DNA of 64,000 nt, taken from assembly GCF_020097155.1 (NCBI RefSeq), contig NZ_CP083691.1:930001-994000 (forward strand), written 5' to 3'. Below are positions 38,071-46,983 of this stretch, in pieces. This stretch comes from Micrococcus porci. GTDB taxonomy: Bacteria; Actinomycetota; Actinomycetes; Actinomycetales; Micrococcaceae. The notes below the pieces were generated by a model, which was not told where the DNA came from, did no database searches, and saw only the letters and a list, made by a program, of their open reading frames with translations. Within the stretch, counting starts at the first letter, position 1; the number at the start of each line of letters is the position of its first letter. The position numbers and the translations under genes are program-made.

Positions 38071-38733
38071 ATGAGCGAGAACCAGAACGAGACCCCCAGC
38101 CCGGAGGAGCCGGTCATCCGCGACCGCCGGCGCATCGACCCGGAGACCGGCCAGGCCCGCACCCCGGGCGCCGGCGAGGACACCGTGCCCGCGCAGGAGC
38201 AGGGTCAGGCGCCCCAGGACTCCGGCGACGCCCTGTCCCAGGCCGAGCAGATCCTCGACGAGGCCGGCGCGGCCGCCGAGGCGGAGGCCCTCCCGGCCGC
38301 CGGCTCCGACCGCGAGGCCGAGCTGCTCGAGGACCTGCGCCGCCTGCAGGCCGAGTACGTGAACTACAAGCGGCGCGTGGACCGCGATCGCGACGTCGCC
38401 AAGGAGCAGGGCGTGCTCAAGGCCGTCACCGCGCTCCTGCCGGTGCTCGACGACCTCGACGCCGCCCGCGCGGCCGGCGACCTCGAGGACGGCCCGTTCG
38501 CGGCCATCGCCGCGAAGCTCATGACCGCGCTCGAGGGCCTCGGACTGGAGCGCGAGGACCAGGAGGCGCTGGCCGGCGTCGAGTTCGACCCAGTCCGCCA
38601 CGAGGCCGTCATGCGCCAGCCCCACGCCGAGGTCCCCGCGGACCACGTGGTGCAGGTCTTCCGCAACGGCTACGCCCGGGACGGCCGCGTGCTGCGCGCC
38701 GCCCAGGTGATGGTCTCCGCCGGCCAGGACTGA
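38071..38733 (+). CDS. grpE: Nucleotide exchange factor GrpE
   Basis: 220 residues. A disordered acidic N-terminus of about 85 residues precedes the long helix (LLEDLRRLQAEYVNYKRRVD, RDRDVAKEQGVLKAVTALLP) and the C-terminal beta domain (FDPVRHEAVMRQPHAEVPAD, VVQVFRNGYARDGRVLR). It releases ADP from DnaK. ATG 38071 follows GAAAGGA. Second gene of the operon. Confidence 0.96.
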   Translation: MSENQNETPSPEEPVIRDRRRIDPETGQARTPGAGEDTVPAQEQGQAPQDSGDALSQAEQILDEAGAAAEAEALPAAGSDREAELLEDLRRLQAEYVNYKRRVDRDRDVAKEQGVLKAVTALLPVLDDLDAARAAGDLEDGPFAAIAAKLMTALEGLGLEREDQEALAGVEFDPVRHEAVMRQPHAEVPADHVVQVFRNGYARDGRVLRAAQVMVSAGQD

Positions 38734-38833
38734 CCGGCCAGGACGGGCGGATCCCGGGGCGCCGCACGACGCGGCGCCCCGGGCCCGGACCGCCACGCAC
38801 GACGACAGCAGACACGAACGGAGAGGAGGCACC

Positions 38834-39856
38834 ATGGCCTCGCAGGATTGGCTCGAGAAGGACTTCTATCAGGTCCTGGGGGTGTCGAAGGACGCCTCCG
38901 AGTCCGACATCAAGAAGGCGTACCGCACGCTCGCGCGCAAGCACCACCCGGACCAGAACCCCGGGGATGCGGCGGCGGAGCAGAGGTTCAAGGAGATCTC
39001 GGAGGCGTACGACGTCCTGAGCGACCCGAAGGACCGCCAGGAGTACGACGCGATCCGCTCCATGGGCGGCGGGGCCCGGTTCGGGGCCCCGGGCGGCTTC
39101 GGCGGGGCGGGAGGCGGTGCGGGGGCCGGCGGCTTCGAGGACGTCTTCGGCGGCATGTTCGGCGGGGGCGGCGGTTCGCGCACCTTCCGCACCGGGGGCG
39201 CCCAGGGCGGCCCCGACCTGTCCGACCTCCTCGGCGCCTTCACCGGCGGCGGCGCGGGCGGCTTCGGCGGGGGCCAGGGCTTCGGCGGGGGCGGCTTCGG
39301 CCAGCCCGCGCCCACGAAGGGCGCCGACCGCACCGCCACCACCACGATCTCCTTCCGCGGTGCGGTGGAGGGCACCACGGTGTCCCTGCGCGCGGCGGAC
39401 GGGGAGACCGTGGACGTGCGCATCCCCAAGGGCGTCAAGGACGGGCAGAAGGTGCGCGCCCGCGGCAAGGGCTCTCCGGGCACGGCCGGGCGCGGCGACC
39501 TGATCGTCACCGTCCAGGTCCGAGAGCACCCGTTCTTCCAGCGCGACGGCGACGACCTGCGCATCACCGTGCCCGTGACCTTCGCGGAGGCGGCCCTGGG
39601 CGCCACCGTCGAGGTGCCCACGCTGGACCGGCCCGTCAAGGTCAAGGTCCCGGCCGGATCCCAGTCCGGCCGGGTGCTGCGCCTCAAGGGGCGCGGCGTG
39701 GCCGGCGCCAAGCACACCGGCGACCTGCTGGTGGAGCTGCAGGTGGCCGTGCCCGCCGAACTCTCCGCCGAGGCGCGCGGCGCCGTGGAGGCCTACGCGG
39801 CGGCCACCGCGGGCGACGACGTCCGGGAGGGCCTGGCCGGGAAGGCGCAGTGGTGA
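38834..39856 (+). CDS. dnaJ: DnaJ/CbpA-type co-chaperone (no zinc finger)
   Basis: 340 residues. The J domain (residues 9-73) has the HPD triad at 38-40. A Gly/Phe-rich region spans about 75-160, and the two C-terminal substrate-binding domains run from TTTISFRGAVEGTTVSLRA to the end. The CxxCxGxG zinc finger of class I DnaJ is absent, so it is a class II protein, as in other actinobacterial dnaK operons. It stimulates DnaK ATPase. ATG 38834 follows GGAGAGGAGG. Its stop overlaps the hspR start. Confidence 0.95.
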   Translation: MASQDWLEKDFYQVLGVSKDASESDIKKAYRTLARKHHPDQNPGDAAAEQRFKEISEAYDVLSDPKDRQEYDAIRSMGGGARFGAPGGFGGAGGGAGAGGFEDVFGGMFGGGGGSRTFRTGGAQGGPDLSDLLGAFTGGGAGGFGGGQGFGGGGFGQPAPTKGADRTATTTISFRGAVEGTTVSLRAADGETVDVRIPKGVKDGQKVRARGKGSPGTAGRGDLIVTVQVREHPFFQRDGDDLRITVPVTFAEAALGATVEVPTLDRPVKVKVPAGSQSGRVLRLKGRGVAGAKHTGDLLVELQVAVPAELSAEARGAVEAYAAATAGDDVREGLAGKAQW

Positions 39857-40434
39857 GCGGCGTCGCCGGCGAGCATCCGACCGGAGCCGGGCGCCTGCGC
39901 GGGACCGCCGGCCGCCCGGGGCGCCACGACCCGGTGTTCGTGATCTCCGTCGCGGCCGAGATGGCGGGGATGCACCCGCAGACCCTGCGCCAGTACGACC
40001 GGCTGGGCCTGGTGGTGCCCCAGCGCCAGGGCGGGCGTCATCGCCGCTACTCCGCGGCCGACGTCGAGCACCTGCGCGCCGTCCAGCGGCTCTCCCGCGA
40101 AGGCGTGTCCCTCGAGGGGATCCGCAGGATCCTCGACCTGCAGCGCGAGGTGGAGCGGCTGCAGGACACCGTGGTGGAGCTGGCGTCCCAGGTCGACCGC
40201 CTGCACAGCGCCTCCGCGCTCGCCCGCGTGTTCTCCGTGGGCCTGGCCGGGGACGTCTCCGCCCGGTACGCCGCCCCCGCCGCCCACCGTGCGGCGGAGG
40301 CCGTGCAGGGGCAGCGCCGACCCGGCGAGGGCGCGACCCGATCCGCGGCACGCGGCGGCCTCCTGCGCGCGCTGCCCGCCGGCCGGGCCGCCGCCCCCCG
40401 CGGCCTCACCCGCCTGCCCGCGCCGCGGGACTGA
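39853..40434 (+). CDS. hspR: HspR, MerR-family heat-shock repressor
   Basis: 193 residues. VFVISVAAEMAGMHPQTLRQ and YDRLGLVVPQRQGGRHRRYS are the MerR-type helix-turn-helix and wing; GVSLEGIRRILDLQREVERL is the dimer helix. The N-terminal 28 and C-terminal 70 residues (Arg/Ala-rich) are less conserved. HspR binds HAIR boxes, often with DnaK as co-repressor. Such boxes occur here before dnaK and before clpB at 60056. GTG 39853 overlaps the dnaJ stop as GTGA. Confidence 0.95.
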   Translation: MSGVAGEHPTGAGRLRGTAGRPGRHDPVFVISVAAEMAGMHPQTLRQYDRLGLVVPQRQGGRHRRYSAADVEHLRAVQRLSREGVSLEGIRRILDLQREVERLQDTVVELASQVDRLHSASALARVFSVGLAGDVSARYAAPAAHRAAEAVQGQRRPGEGATRSAARGGLLRALPAGRAAAPRGLTRLPAPRD

Positions 40435-40436
40435 GC

Positions 40437-41399
40437 GTGGACCTGCCGGAGCAGGCGCGCGCGGCGGCCGCCCGGCTCGACGCCGACCGCGCGCGCGCCC
40501 GGGACGGGCGGCTCTCCGCCCGACAGCTCGCCGCCCTCGACGGGGCTGAGCACGCCCTGCGGCGGGACTCGATGGACGCTGCGATCCCGGAGCGGGTCCT
40601 CGTCGACTGGGACCTCGACGCCCCCGACGGCCCGGTCGCGGCCGTCGCCGTGGGCGAGCTCGAGCGGCCGACCCACCTGACCTGGCAGGTCTCCGGCATG
40701 GGGATCGCCGCCTCCACAGCCGCGTGGGGCAGCGCCCGCGAGGCCGGGCAGCTGCTCCTGGCCCAGCGCGCGGCCGGCGCCCCGCGCCCGTGCGTGGTCG
40801 CCTGGCTCGGCTACCCGGCCCCGCCGTGGTGGCGCACCCTCGACGACGGCCTGGCCCGCCGCGGCGGAGCCCGCCTGGCCGAGGCCGTGCGCGAGACGCG
40901 CCCCGGGCCGTCGCACGGGGCCGGGACGGCCGTGCACACGGCGATCGAGGCGCACTCCTACGGCACGCTCGTCGCGACCCACGCCCTCGAGGGACTCGCC
41001 GCGGGGGACCCCCCGCTGACCGTCGACGCCCTCGCACTCAGCGGGGCGCTGGGCCTGCCCCGCCGCCTGGCCGGTCGGCTCGAGGCCCTCGGCCTCGCCG
41101 CGGGGCGCGTGTTCGAGGCCCGGGCGCCCGGGGACCGGCTCGCGTGGCTCGGGCGGACCCTGGCGGGCCGTGCGCCCTGGCCGGAGGCGGTGGCGCTGCC
41201 GGTGGCCGCGGACCCCGCCGCCGGACTGGCCGGGGTGCGCGGGCACAACACGGCCCGCTGGCGTCCGGAGGACGGCGACGACGGCGCCCCCCGCGGCTAC
41301 CGAGACCCCGGCTCCGTGACGCTCGCGGCCCTGGCCCGGGTCACGGCAGGCCTGCCGGTCGCCGGCGGCGGGCCGCGATCGGGTCAGCGTCGGGCGTAG
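40437..41399 (+). CDS. Alpha/beta hydrolase, DUF1023-like
   Basis: 320 residues. The start DLPEQARAAAARLDADRARA is helical. CVVAWLGYPAPPWW and AIEAHSYGTLVATHALEGLA form the core, with HSYG as the nucleophile elbow (Ser). The C-terminal GVRGHNTARW supplies a plausible catalytic His. This layout matches the actinobacterial DUF1023 alpha/beta hydrolases, usually linked to the cell envelope, with unknown substrates. GTG 40437 lies two bases after the hspR stop. The 3' end overlaps the convergent trmB gene by 16 bases. Confidence 0.82.
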   Translation: MDLPEQARAAAARLDADRARARDGRLSARQLAALDGAEHALRRDSMDAAIPERVLVDWDLDAPDGPVAAVAVGELERPTHLTWQVSGMGIAASTAAWGSAREAGQLLLAQRAAGAPRPCVVAWLGYPAPPWWRTLDDGLARRGGARLAEAVRETRPGPSHGAGTAVHTAIEAHSYGTLVATHALEGLAAGDPPLTVDALALSGALGLPRRLAGRLEALGLAAGRVFEARAPGDRLAWLGRTLAGRAPWPEAVALPVAADPAAGLAGVRGHNTARWRPEDGDDGAPRGYRDPGSVTLAALARVTAGLPVAGGGPRSGQRRA

Positions 41400-42331
41400 G
41401 CCAGGTCGAAGACCAGGCGGCCGGCGCGCAGGGCCTTGCCCTCGAACTGCGTGAGGGGACGGCCCTCGAATCGGGGTGCCCAGCCGCCGTCGTGGTCGAC
41501 GGGGTCCTCCGCCAGGGACGCCTCCACGGCCTCGCCGAGGCCGGCGCGCTCGGGCAGCTCCGACGCGGGACGGGCCGGGTCGAACCCGGCGGGGAGGGGC
41601 TGCGCGCCGACCTCCAGCTCGCGGCCCTCCCGGCGCACGCGCGTCAGCGGGGACTCCTCGCCCGCCGCGCGGCCCGGGTGCAGGTTGACGAAGTCGGGGT
41701 GGGACTCCATGACCTCGCGCATCTGCACGGCATACCCGGACCAGTCCGTGGCCAGGCGGAGGACGCCGCCCGGGGCCAGCACGCGGGCCACCCGGTCCGC
41801 GAAGGCCGCGTTCACGAGGCGCCGCTTGTGGTGGCGCTTCTTGTGCCAGGGGTCGGGGAAGAACACCCAGACCTCCTGGGCGGACCCGGCCGGCAGCAGG
41901 TGGTCCAGCAGTTCGGGGGCGTTGGCCTCCACGGCCCGCACGTTCTCCAGCCCGCGGGACTCGACCTGGGCCATGAGCGCGGCCAGCCCGGGCAGGTAGA
42001 CCTCCACGGACAGCACGTTCCAGTCGGGGTGGTCCGCGGCGCCCTGCGCGGTGGACTCGCCCAGCCCCGAGCCGATGTCCACCAGCAGCGGGGCGTGCCG
42101 GCCGAAGGCGGCGTCCCAGTCCAGGTGCGCGTCGGGGGCCACGGACGTGGCCGCCCGGTGGCGCGGCACGTCCACCAGCACCGTCTCCGCCATGCGGTCC
42201 CACACGGCCTGGCGGCCCGTGGTCATGCGGGCCCCGCGGCGGACGAAGGACACCGGCTCCCGGCGGATCAGCTCCGGGTCCTTCTCCCGGTCGTGGTCGC
42301 GCTCGTGGGCGTTCTCCGGGCCGCCGGTCAC
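41384..42331 (-). CDS. trmB: tRNA (guanine-46-N7)-methyltransferase
   Basis: 315 residues from GTG 42331. LLVDIGSGLGESTAQGAADH is the SAM-binding motif, NVLSVEVYLPGLAALM motif II, and EVWVFFPDPWHKKRHHKRRL the TrmB signature with catalytic Asp and tRNA-binding basic residues. It makes m7G46 in tRNA. The GTG overlaps the stop of the polysaccharide deacetylase gene (GTGA), so translation is coupled. A later ATG at about 42226 is an alternative; the extra N-terminal 35 residues are polar. Confidence 0.92.
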   Translation of the reverse strand: MTGGPENAHERDHDREKDPELIRREPVSFVRRGARMTTGRQAVWDRMAETVLVDVPRHRAATSVAPDAHLDWDAAFGRHAPLLVDIGSGLGESTAQGAADHPDWNVLSVEVYLPGLAALMAQVESRGLENVRAVEANAPELLDHLLPAGSAQEVWVFFPDPWHKKRHHKRRLVNAAFADRVARVLAPGGVLRLATDWSGYAVQMREVMESHPDFVNLHPGRAAGEESPLTRVRREGRELEVGAQPLPAGFDPARPASELPERAGLGEAVEASLAEDPVDHDGGWAPRFEGRPLTQFEGKALRAGRLVFDLAYARR

Positions 42332-43650
42332 GGGTGCATGCCGCGGCGGACGGTGGTGCCGGGGGTGACGCCGCCGGTGATGGTGTCCACGGTGACGAAC
42401 GTGTAGCCCTGGGAGCGGAGGTACGCGATCACGGCGGGGACGGCGTCGACGGAGGTGGCGTGGATGTCGTGCATGAGCACGATCCCGCCCGGGGTCGCCC
42501 CCTGCTGCACGGCGGCCAGGGTCTTGGCCGGGTTCCTGTGCTCCCAGTCCCGGGTGTCCACCGTCCAGGTCACGTTGCCCGCGGCGGGCAGGCCGCCGAA
42601 GGTGGAGAGCACGGACTCGTTCAGTGCGCCGTAGGGGGCGCGGACCGTGCTCGGTCGCCCGCCGGCCGCCCGGATCGCGGCGTCGGAGCGGGTGATCTGG
42701 GAGGCGATCTGGGCGGGGGAGAGCGTGGTCAGGTTCGGGTGGTCGTAGGAGTGGTTGCCCACCTGGTGGCCCTCGGCGGTCATCCGCTTCACGAGGGACG
42801 GGTTGATCTCCGCGCTGTGGCCGACCAGGTAGAAGGTCGCCGGCACGCGCTCGGCGGAGAGGATGTCCAGCAGGCGGGCCGTCGAGCGGCCGGGGCCGTC
42901 GTCGAAGGTCAGGGCGATGCACTTGACGGCGCGGCAGTCCACGCCGGCGTGGGGCACGGGGGCGGTGTGGGCCGGGGCCGTGGCGGCCGGGGCGGAGGAG
43001 GCCGATGCGGAGGCGGACGCGGAGGGCGTGCGGGTGGCGGCCGACGACGACGCGGACGGGGCCTGCGTCGTAGACGGGGCCTGCGAGGCGGAGGGGGCCG
43101 CGGGGTGGGCGGGGGCGACGTGGACGGGGTCCGCCTTCTCCACCACGGGGGCCGTGGAGGAGACGGCCACCGGGGTGTCCGCCGGGGCGACACCCGTCGT
43201 CGGCCCGCCGAGGTCGGCCTCGACCGGCGCCGCGGCGTGAACCGGCGCGGCGCTGGGCTTGGCGGTGGGGGCGGCCGGGGACCACGTCGAGCGGGGCGCG
43301 CTCGCTGAGCTCGAGCCGGCGGCGGACGGCGTGCCCGCTGCGGACGGGGACCAGGATCCGGACCCGTCGGTCGGCGACGGGGCACCTGCGGACGTCGACG
43401 CGCCGAGGGAGGACGACGCGGCGGCCGAGGACTCGGAGGCCGAGGCGGCGGAGGACGACGCCTCGTCCGCCTCGTCGGAGGACGCGGACGCCGTCGAGGA
43501 CGGGCTCGTCGAGGCGGCGGCGGAGGAGGACGAGGAGGCGGGCGCGGGGCTCCCGGCTGCGGGCTGCTGCTCCGCGCCTCCGCACGCCGTGAGGGCGAGG
43601 GCGAGGGCGGCCAGGCCGGCGGTGAGACGGAGGCGGGGGTGGGAAGGCAT
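42328..43650 (-). CDS. Secreted polysaccharide deacetylase lipoprotein (NodB domain)
   Basis: 440 residues. The lipobox LALTACGG (Cys near 23) is followed by about 210 residues of Ser/Ala/Pro-rich linker. The NodB domain (about 240-435) has CIALTFDDGPGRSTARLLDI with the metal-binding Asp pair, GNHSYDHPNLTTLS with the His pair, RAPYGALNESVL and VDTRDWEHRNPAKT. Such enzymes remove acetyl groups from peptidoglycan or other surface glycans. ATG 43650 begins the leader peptide. It is co-transcribed with trmB. Confidence 0.92.
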   Translation of the reverse strand: MPSHPRLRLTAGLAALALALTACGGAEQQPAAGSPAPASSSSSAAASTSPSSTASASSDEADEASSSAASASESSAAASSSLGASTSAGAPSPTDGSGSWSPSAAGTPSAAGSSSASAPRSTWSPAAPTAKPSAAPVHAAAPVEADLGGPTTGVAPADTPVAVSSTAPVVEKADPVHVAPAHPAAPSASQAPSTTQAPSASSSAATRTPSASASASASSAPAATAPAHTAPVPHAGVDCRAVKCIALTFDDGPGRSTARLLDILSAERVPATFYLVGHSAEINPSLVKRMTAEGHQVGNHSYDHPNLTTLSPAQIASQITRSDAAIRAAGGRPSTVRAPYGALNESVLSTFGGLPAAGNVTWTVDTRDWEHRNPAKTLAAVQQGATPGGIVLMHDIHATSVDAVPAVIAYLRSQGYTFVTVDTITGGVTPGTTVRRGMHP

Positions 43651-43823
43651 GACGGGACGCTCCTGGGTGCTCTGGGGTGCCCGTCCTGGACCGCGCGCCG
43701 CGCAGGAGGGCCTCGTCCATCCTGCCAGGTCCCTCCGCCCCGACCGGTCACCGGAGGGTCACGATGCGGCCACGATGCGGACACGGCCGCGGCGCAGCCC
43801 GGGGGAGGGCGGCGCCGCGCGCC

Positions 43824-45347
43824 TCAGGCGGCCGGGGTGGGGGTGACCGGGTCCGTCGAGCCGCCCGTCGCCGGCAGCGGCCCGGAGGCCGTGGCGGTGC
43901 CGGTCACGTCGGCAGGCGTGGAGGGCGACGACGCCGTCGGGGCCGGGGAGGCCGTGTCCGTGGGCGCTGGGGCCGGGTCGGAGGACGGAGCGGGCTCCGA
44001 CGTCGTCGGATCGGCCGACGGGGAGGGCTCTGTGGGCGCGACGGTGGTCGGCGAGGGGGCGGGGGTGCCGCCGGTGGGAGCGGGTGCCGGCCCTGAGGGC
44101 GTCGCGGAGGACGTCGTCGGGGCGGGCATCGGAAGCGGGGCGGGGGCGGGGGCGCCGGTGCCCGTCGGCGCGGGCGCCGCGGAGGAGGAGGTCGGCGCCG
44201 GCCCGGCGTCGCCGCGGGTCGCGGACGGGGACGCACCGGGGGCGGACGCGCCGGTCCCCTGTGATCCGGTGCCCTGTGACCCGGTGTGCTGTGACCCGGT
44301 GTCCTGTGGGGCCGTGCCCGGGGACCCGCCGCCCTGGGACGCCGTGCCCGGCGTGCCGGGGGCCGGGGCACCGGGCAGCCCGGGCGCCGGCGGGACGGAG
44401 CCCTGACCGGGGGCGGACGTCGTCGCGCCGTCGGAGGAGGGCTGCCCCGGCGCAGGCACGGCGGCGTCGCCGCCCTCGGAGGCGGGCGCCGCGGAGGGGC
44501 GCTCCGGGAGCACGAGGGCCTCCGGGCTGCGGGCCGCGTCCTGGGCGGAGACGCCCAGGGCGGAGAGCCAGGGGCGCACGGTGTCCGCCGGGATGCGGGC
44601 GGTGAGCACGCCAGCGTCGGCCGGGGACATGGCGGCCTGGTCCACCTCGAGCAGGGCGGAGCCGTCCGGCAGGAACGTCAGCGCGTCCCACACGCGGACG
44701 TTCTCCACCTGGGCGGGGGCGTCCACGGCGGAGCGCAGGCGGTCCTGCACCACGGCCGGGTCCCCGGCCATGCGGGCGCCGACCTCGCGGCGGAACGCGG
44801 CCCAGCCGTCGGCCGTGAAGAGGTCCTCCGTGGACAGCACGCGGTCCTCGCGCGCCGCGTACCAGACCACGTGGACCGCGGAGACGGAGCGGTCCCCGCG
44901 GCGCTCCGTGGAGAGCAGCCGGGCCGCGGCCACGTCCCGGCCGGCGACGGCCAGGCGCGGCTGCACGTCCAGCACCGGGCTCGCCGTGCGGTCGGTGTCC
45001 CGCTGGTACTGCGCCACCAGCCCGCGCACCGACTCGTCCATGGCCTGGGTCCAGGCCGGGGCGCCGGGCACCTGCAGCCAGGCCGCGTGGTACTCCGGGT
45101 CCTGACCCTGGATCACCGCGAGGGAGGCGCCGGGGACCTTGTCCAGGTCGAGGGACGGAACGTCCAGCGTGAACGGGGCCATGTCCATCGACGGCAGCTC
45201 CTGCGTCGCGGCGGCGGAGGACGGCGCGGGGGAGGAGGACGCGGCGTCGTCGCCGGAGCCGCACGCGGTGAGGCCGAGCATGCCGAGCGCGAGCAGGCCC
45301 GCGCCGGCGCGCAGGCGGACGGTCGAGGCGGGGGACAGGCGGTGCAT
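43824..45347 (-). CDS. Lipoprotein with long Pro/Ser/Thr/Gly-rich C-terminal tail
   Basis: 507 residues. Lipobox LGLTACGSG (Cys near 27). Residues about 45-300 form a globular domain (DVPSLDLDKVPGASLAVIQG, AGDPAVVQDRLRSAVDAPAQ) that somewhat resembles RsiV/DUF3298-type extracytoplasmic domains; this is uncertain. The last 190 residues are low complexity, including repeats of TGSQ in the segment GSQHTGSQGTGSQGTGA and many PAP units, a typical wall-spanning or glycosylated region. ATG 45347 follows GGAAG. It lies seven bases after dedA on the same strand. Confidence 0.78.
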   Translation of the reverse strand: MHRLSPASTVRLRAGAGLLALGMLGLTACGSGDDAASSSPAPSSAAATQELPSMDMAPFTLDVPSLDLDKVPGASLAVIQGQDPEYHAAWLQVPGAPAWTQAMDESVRGLVAQYQRDTDRTASPVLDVQPRLAVAGRDVAAARLLSTERRGDRSVSAVHVVWYAAREDRVLSTEDLFTADGWAAFRREVGARMAGDPAVVQDRLRSAVDAPAQVENVRVWDALTFLPDGSALLEVDQAAMSPADAGVLTARIPADTVRPWLSALGVSAQDAARSPEALVLPERPSAAPASEGGDAAVPAPGQPSSDGATTSAPGQGSVPPAPGLPGAPAPGTPGTASQGGGSPGTAPQDTGSQHTGSQGTGSQGTGASAPGASPSATRGDAGPAPTSSSAAPAPTGTGAPAPAPLPMPAPTTSSATPSGPAPAPTGGTPAPSPTTVAPTEPSPSADPTTSEPAPSSDPAPAPTDTASPAPTASSPSTPADVTGTATASGPLPATGGSTDPVTPTPAA

Positions 45348-45352
45348 GGGGA

Positions 45353-46099
45353 TCACTTCCGGTGCTGGAGGGCCTTGATCTCGGCCTCCACGCGGGCGGC
45401 GGCGGCCTCGGGATCCTCGTGGTCCACCGCCGGATCGGCGGCCCGGCCGCGGTTCCGGCGCAGGCGGAGGACCACCCACACCGCGAGGAACACGAGGATC
45501 AGGACCATCACGATATTCGAGAACATGTCCGCATAGTCCGAGATCACGTGGAAGTTCTCCCCCAGTGCGTACCCGCCGTACACGAAGATCGCGTTCCACA
45601 GCAGGGAGCCCAGGGCGGTGAACAGGGTGAACTTCGCCACGTTCATCCGCTCGATGCCGGCGGGGATGGAGATGAGCGAGCGGAAGACGGGGACCATGCG
45701 GCCCACGAAGACGGTCCAGTACCCGTAGCGGGCGAACCACTTCTCCGTCCTCTCGACGTCGGACACGTCCACCAGCGGCATCCACGCGGCGATCCGGTAC
45801 AGGCGGCGTCGGCCGAGCCACGCGCCCAGGCCGTAGAGCGCCAGCGCGCCGACCACGGAGCCGACGGTCGCCCAGATCAGGGCGGCGTGGGGGCTGAACG
45901 CGCCGCCGGCCGCGGTGAACCCGGCCAGGGGCAGGATCACCTCGGAGGGGATCGGCGGGAAGATGTTCTCCGCGAACACCGCCAGGCCCACGCCCACCGG
46001 TCCGATCGCCTCCATGATCGCGACGATCGTGTTGCCGAGCCACCCGTAGTCGGGGGTGCCGGCGGCGGCGAGCAGGGGGAGGGTGCTGAGGGCTGACAT
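45353..46099 (-). CDS. DedA-family membrane protein
   Basis: 248 residues. LAVFAENIFPPIPSEVILPL and AGFTAAGGAFS open the family domain. KWFARYGYWTVFVGRMVPVF with RSLISIPAGIERM are the hallmark Arg/Pro-containing re-entrant motifs (F/Y-x-R-x-x-P). Four to five helices. DedA proteins flip undecaprenyl phosphate or phospholipids and support membrane potential. A charged C-terminal tail ends in EAEIKALQHRK. ATG 46099 has GAGAAT six bases upstream, a leaderless start. Confidence 0.93.
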   Translation of the reverse strand: MSALSTLPLLAAAGTPDYGWLGNTIVAIMEAIGPVGVGLAVFAENIFPPIPSEVILPLAGFTAAGGAFSPHAALIWATVGSVVGALALYGLGAWLGRRRLYRIAAWMPLVDVSDVERTEKWFARYGYWTVFVGRMVPVFRSLISIPAGIERMNVAKFTLFTALGSLLWNAIFVYGGYALGENFHVISDYADMFSNIVMVLILVFLAVWVVLRLRRNRGRAADPAVDHEDPEAAAARVEAEIKALQHRK

Positions 46100-46105
46100 G
46101 CCCCC

Positions 46106-46111
46106 ATTCTC
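46106..46111 (-). promoter_or_regulatory. -10 element (GAGAAT), leaderless start for dedA
   Basis: GAGAAT on the minus strand, six bases (GGGGGC) before ATG 46099. Confidence 0.45.
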
Positions 46112-46198
46112 CACGACGACGACGGCCGCCGCGTCGGACGTCGTTCGCCCCCGGCGGATCACGGGCGGCGGGTCCGGGGACGCGGCGGCGCCGATTGG

Positions 46199-46204
46199 TA
46201 CTGT
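46199..46204 (+). promoter_or_regulatory. Candidate -10 element (TACTGT) for the 46.3-kb gene
   Basis: TACTGT lies 81 bases before ATG 46286, divergent from dedA. Confidence 0.3.
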
Positions 46205-46285
46205 GGGCGTGCTGACCGCTCACCCGATCGTTCGCGCCACACACACGCCGTGACGTGCCGCGGGCTCCACTGGAAGGAAGACTCC

Positions 46286-46879
46286 ATGAGCATCATCCAG
46301 ATTCCGCTGCGCCTGACCTCCGGCGCGTTCATCCTCAACTCCGGCCTCGGCAAGCGCAAGCTGGGCGAGGAGCAGGCCGCGTACCTGCAGAACATGGCCG
46401 CCAAGGGCGTCCCCTCCCTGGCCAAGCTCTCCCCGTCGCAGTTCAAGAACTTCATCACGGCCACCGAGATCGGCACCGGCGCGGCCCTGCTGGCCCCGTT
46501 CGTCCCGGGCTGGCTCGCCGGCTCGGCGCTGACCGCCTTCTCCGGCGGCCTGATGTCCATGTACCTGAACACCCCGGAGATGACCGAGGCCGACGGCGTG
46601 CGTCCGTCCCAGGACGGCACCGCCGTCGCCAAGGACGTCTTCCTGCTGGGCGCCGGCCTGGCCGTCACCGCGGACTCCGTGGTGAACCGCCCGGGCAAGC
46701 GCAAGAAGGCCGCCAAGAAGCGCGCCGCCCGCATCTCCGACGCCCGCGACGCCAAGGTGGACGCCATCCGCGCCGCCCAGGACGAGAAGGTCGCCGCGAT
46801 CCACGAGGCCCGCGAGCAGCAGGTCGCCGCGCTGCGCGAGGCCCGCCAGGAGCTGGCCAAGCTGCGCAAGAAGGCCTGA
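46286..46879 (+). CDS. Conserved membrane protein with C-terminal charged coiled coil
   Basis: 197 residues. The first 130 resemble a DoxX-like small membrane protein: SGAFILNSGLGKRKLGEEQA, ATEIGTGAALLAPFVPGWLA and TAFSGGLMSMYLN. The C-terminal 70 residues are highly charged and repetitive (DARDAKVDAIRAAQDEKVAA, IHEAREQQVAALREARQEL), predicted as one long coiled coil. The family was not recognised with certainty. ATG 46286 follows GGAAGG at 46272-46277. Confidence 0.75.
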   Translation: MSIIQIPLRLTSGAFILNSGLGKRKLGEEQAAYLQNMAAKGVPSLAKLSPSQFKNFITATEIGTGAALLAPFVPGWLAGSALTAFSGGLMSMYLNTPEMTEADGVRPSQDGTAVAKDVFLLGAGLAVTADSVVNRPGKRKKAAKKRAARISDARDAKVDAIRAAQDEKVAAIHEAREQQVAALREARQELAKLRKKA

Positions 46880-46897
46880 GCCCTCTCCGCACACGAA

Positions 46898-46930
46898 GGA
46901 GCCCCGCACCGGTCGCAGGTGCGGGGCTCC
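46898..46930. terminator. Hairpin terminator between convergent genes
   Basis: Arms 46898-46910 and 46918-46930 are perfectly complementary over 13 bases with a 7-base loop. It sits between the 46.3-kb gene and the convergent amino-acid ABC transporter operon. Confidence 0.85.
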
Positions 46931-46983
46931 GCTGCGTCCAGGGGGCGGGGGCGCCGCCCCCTCTGCTCAGCGGTCCGCGCCGC

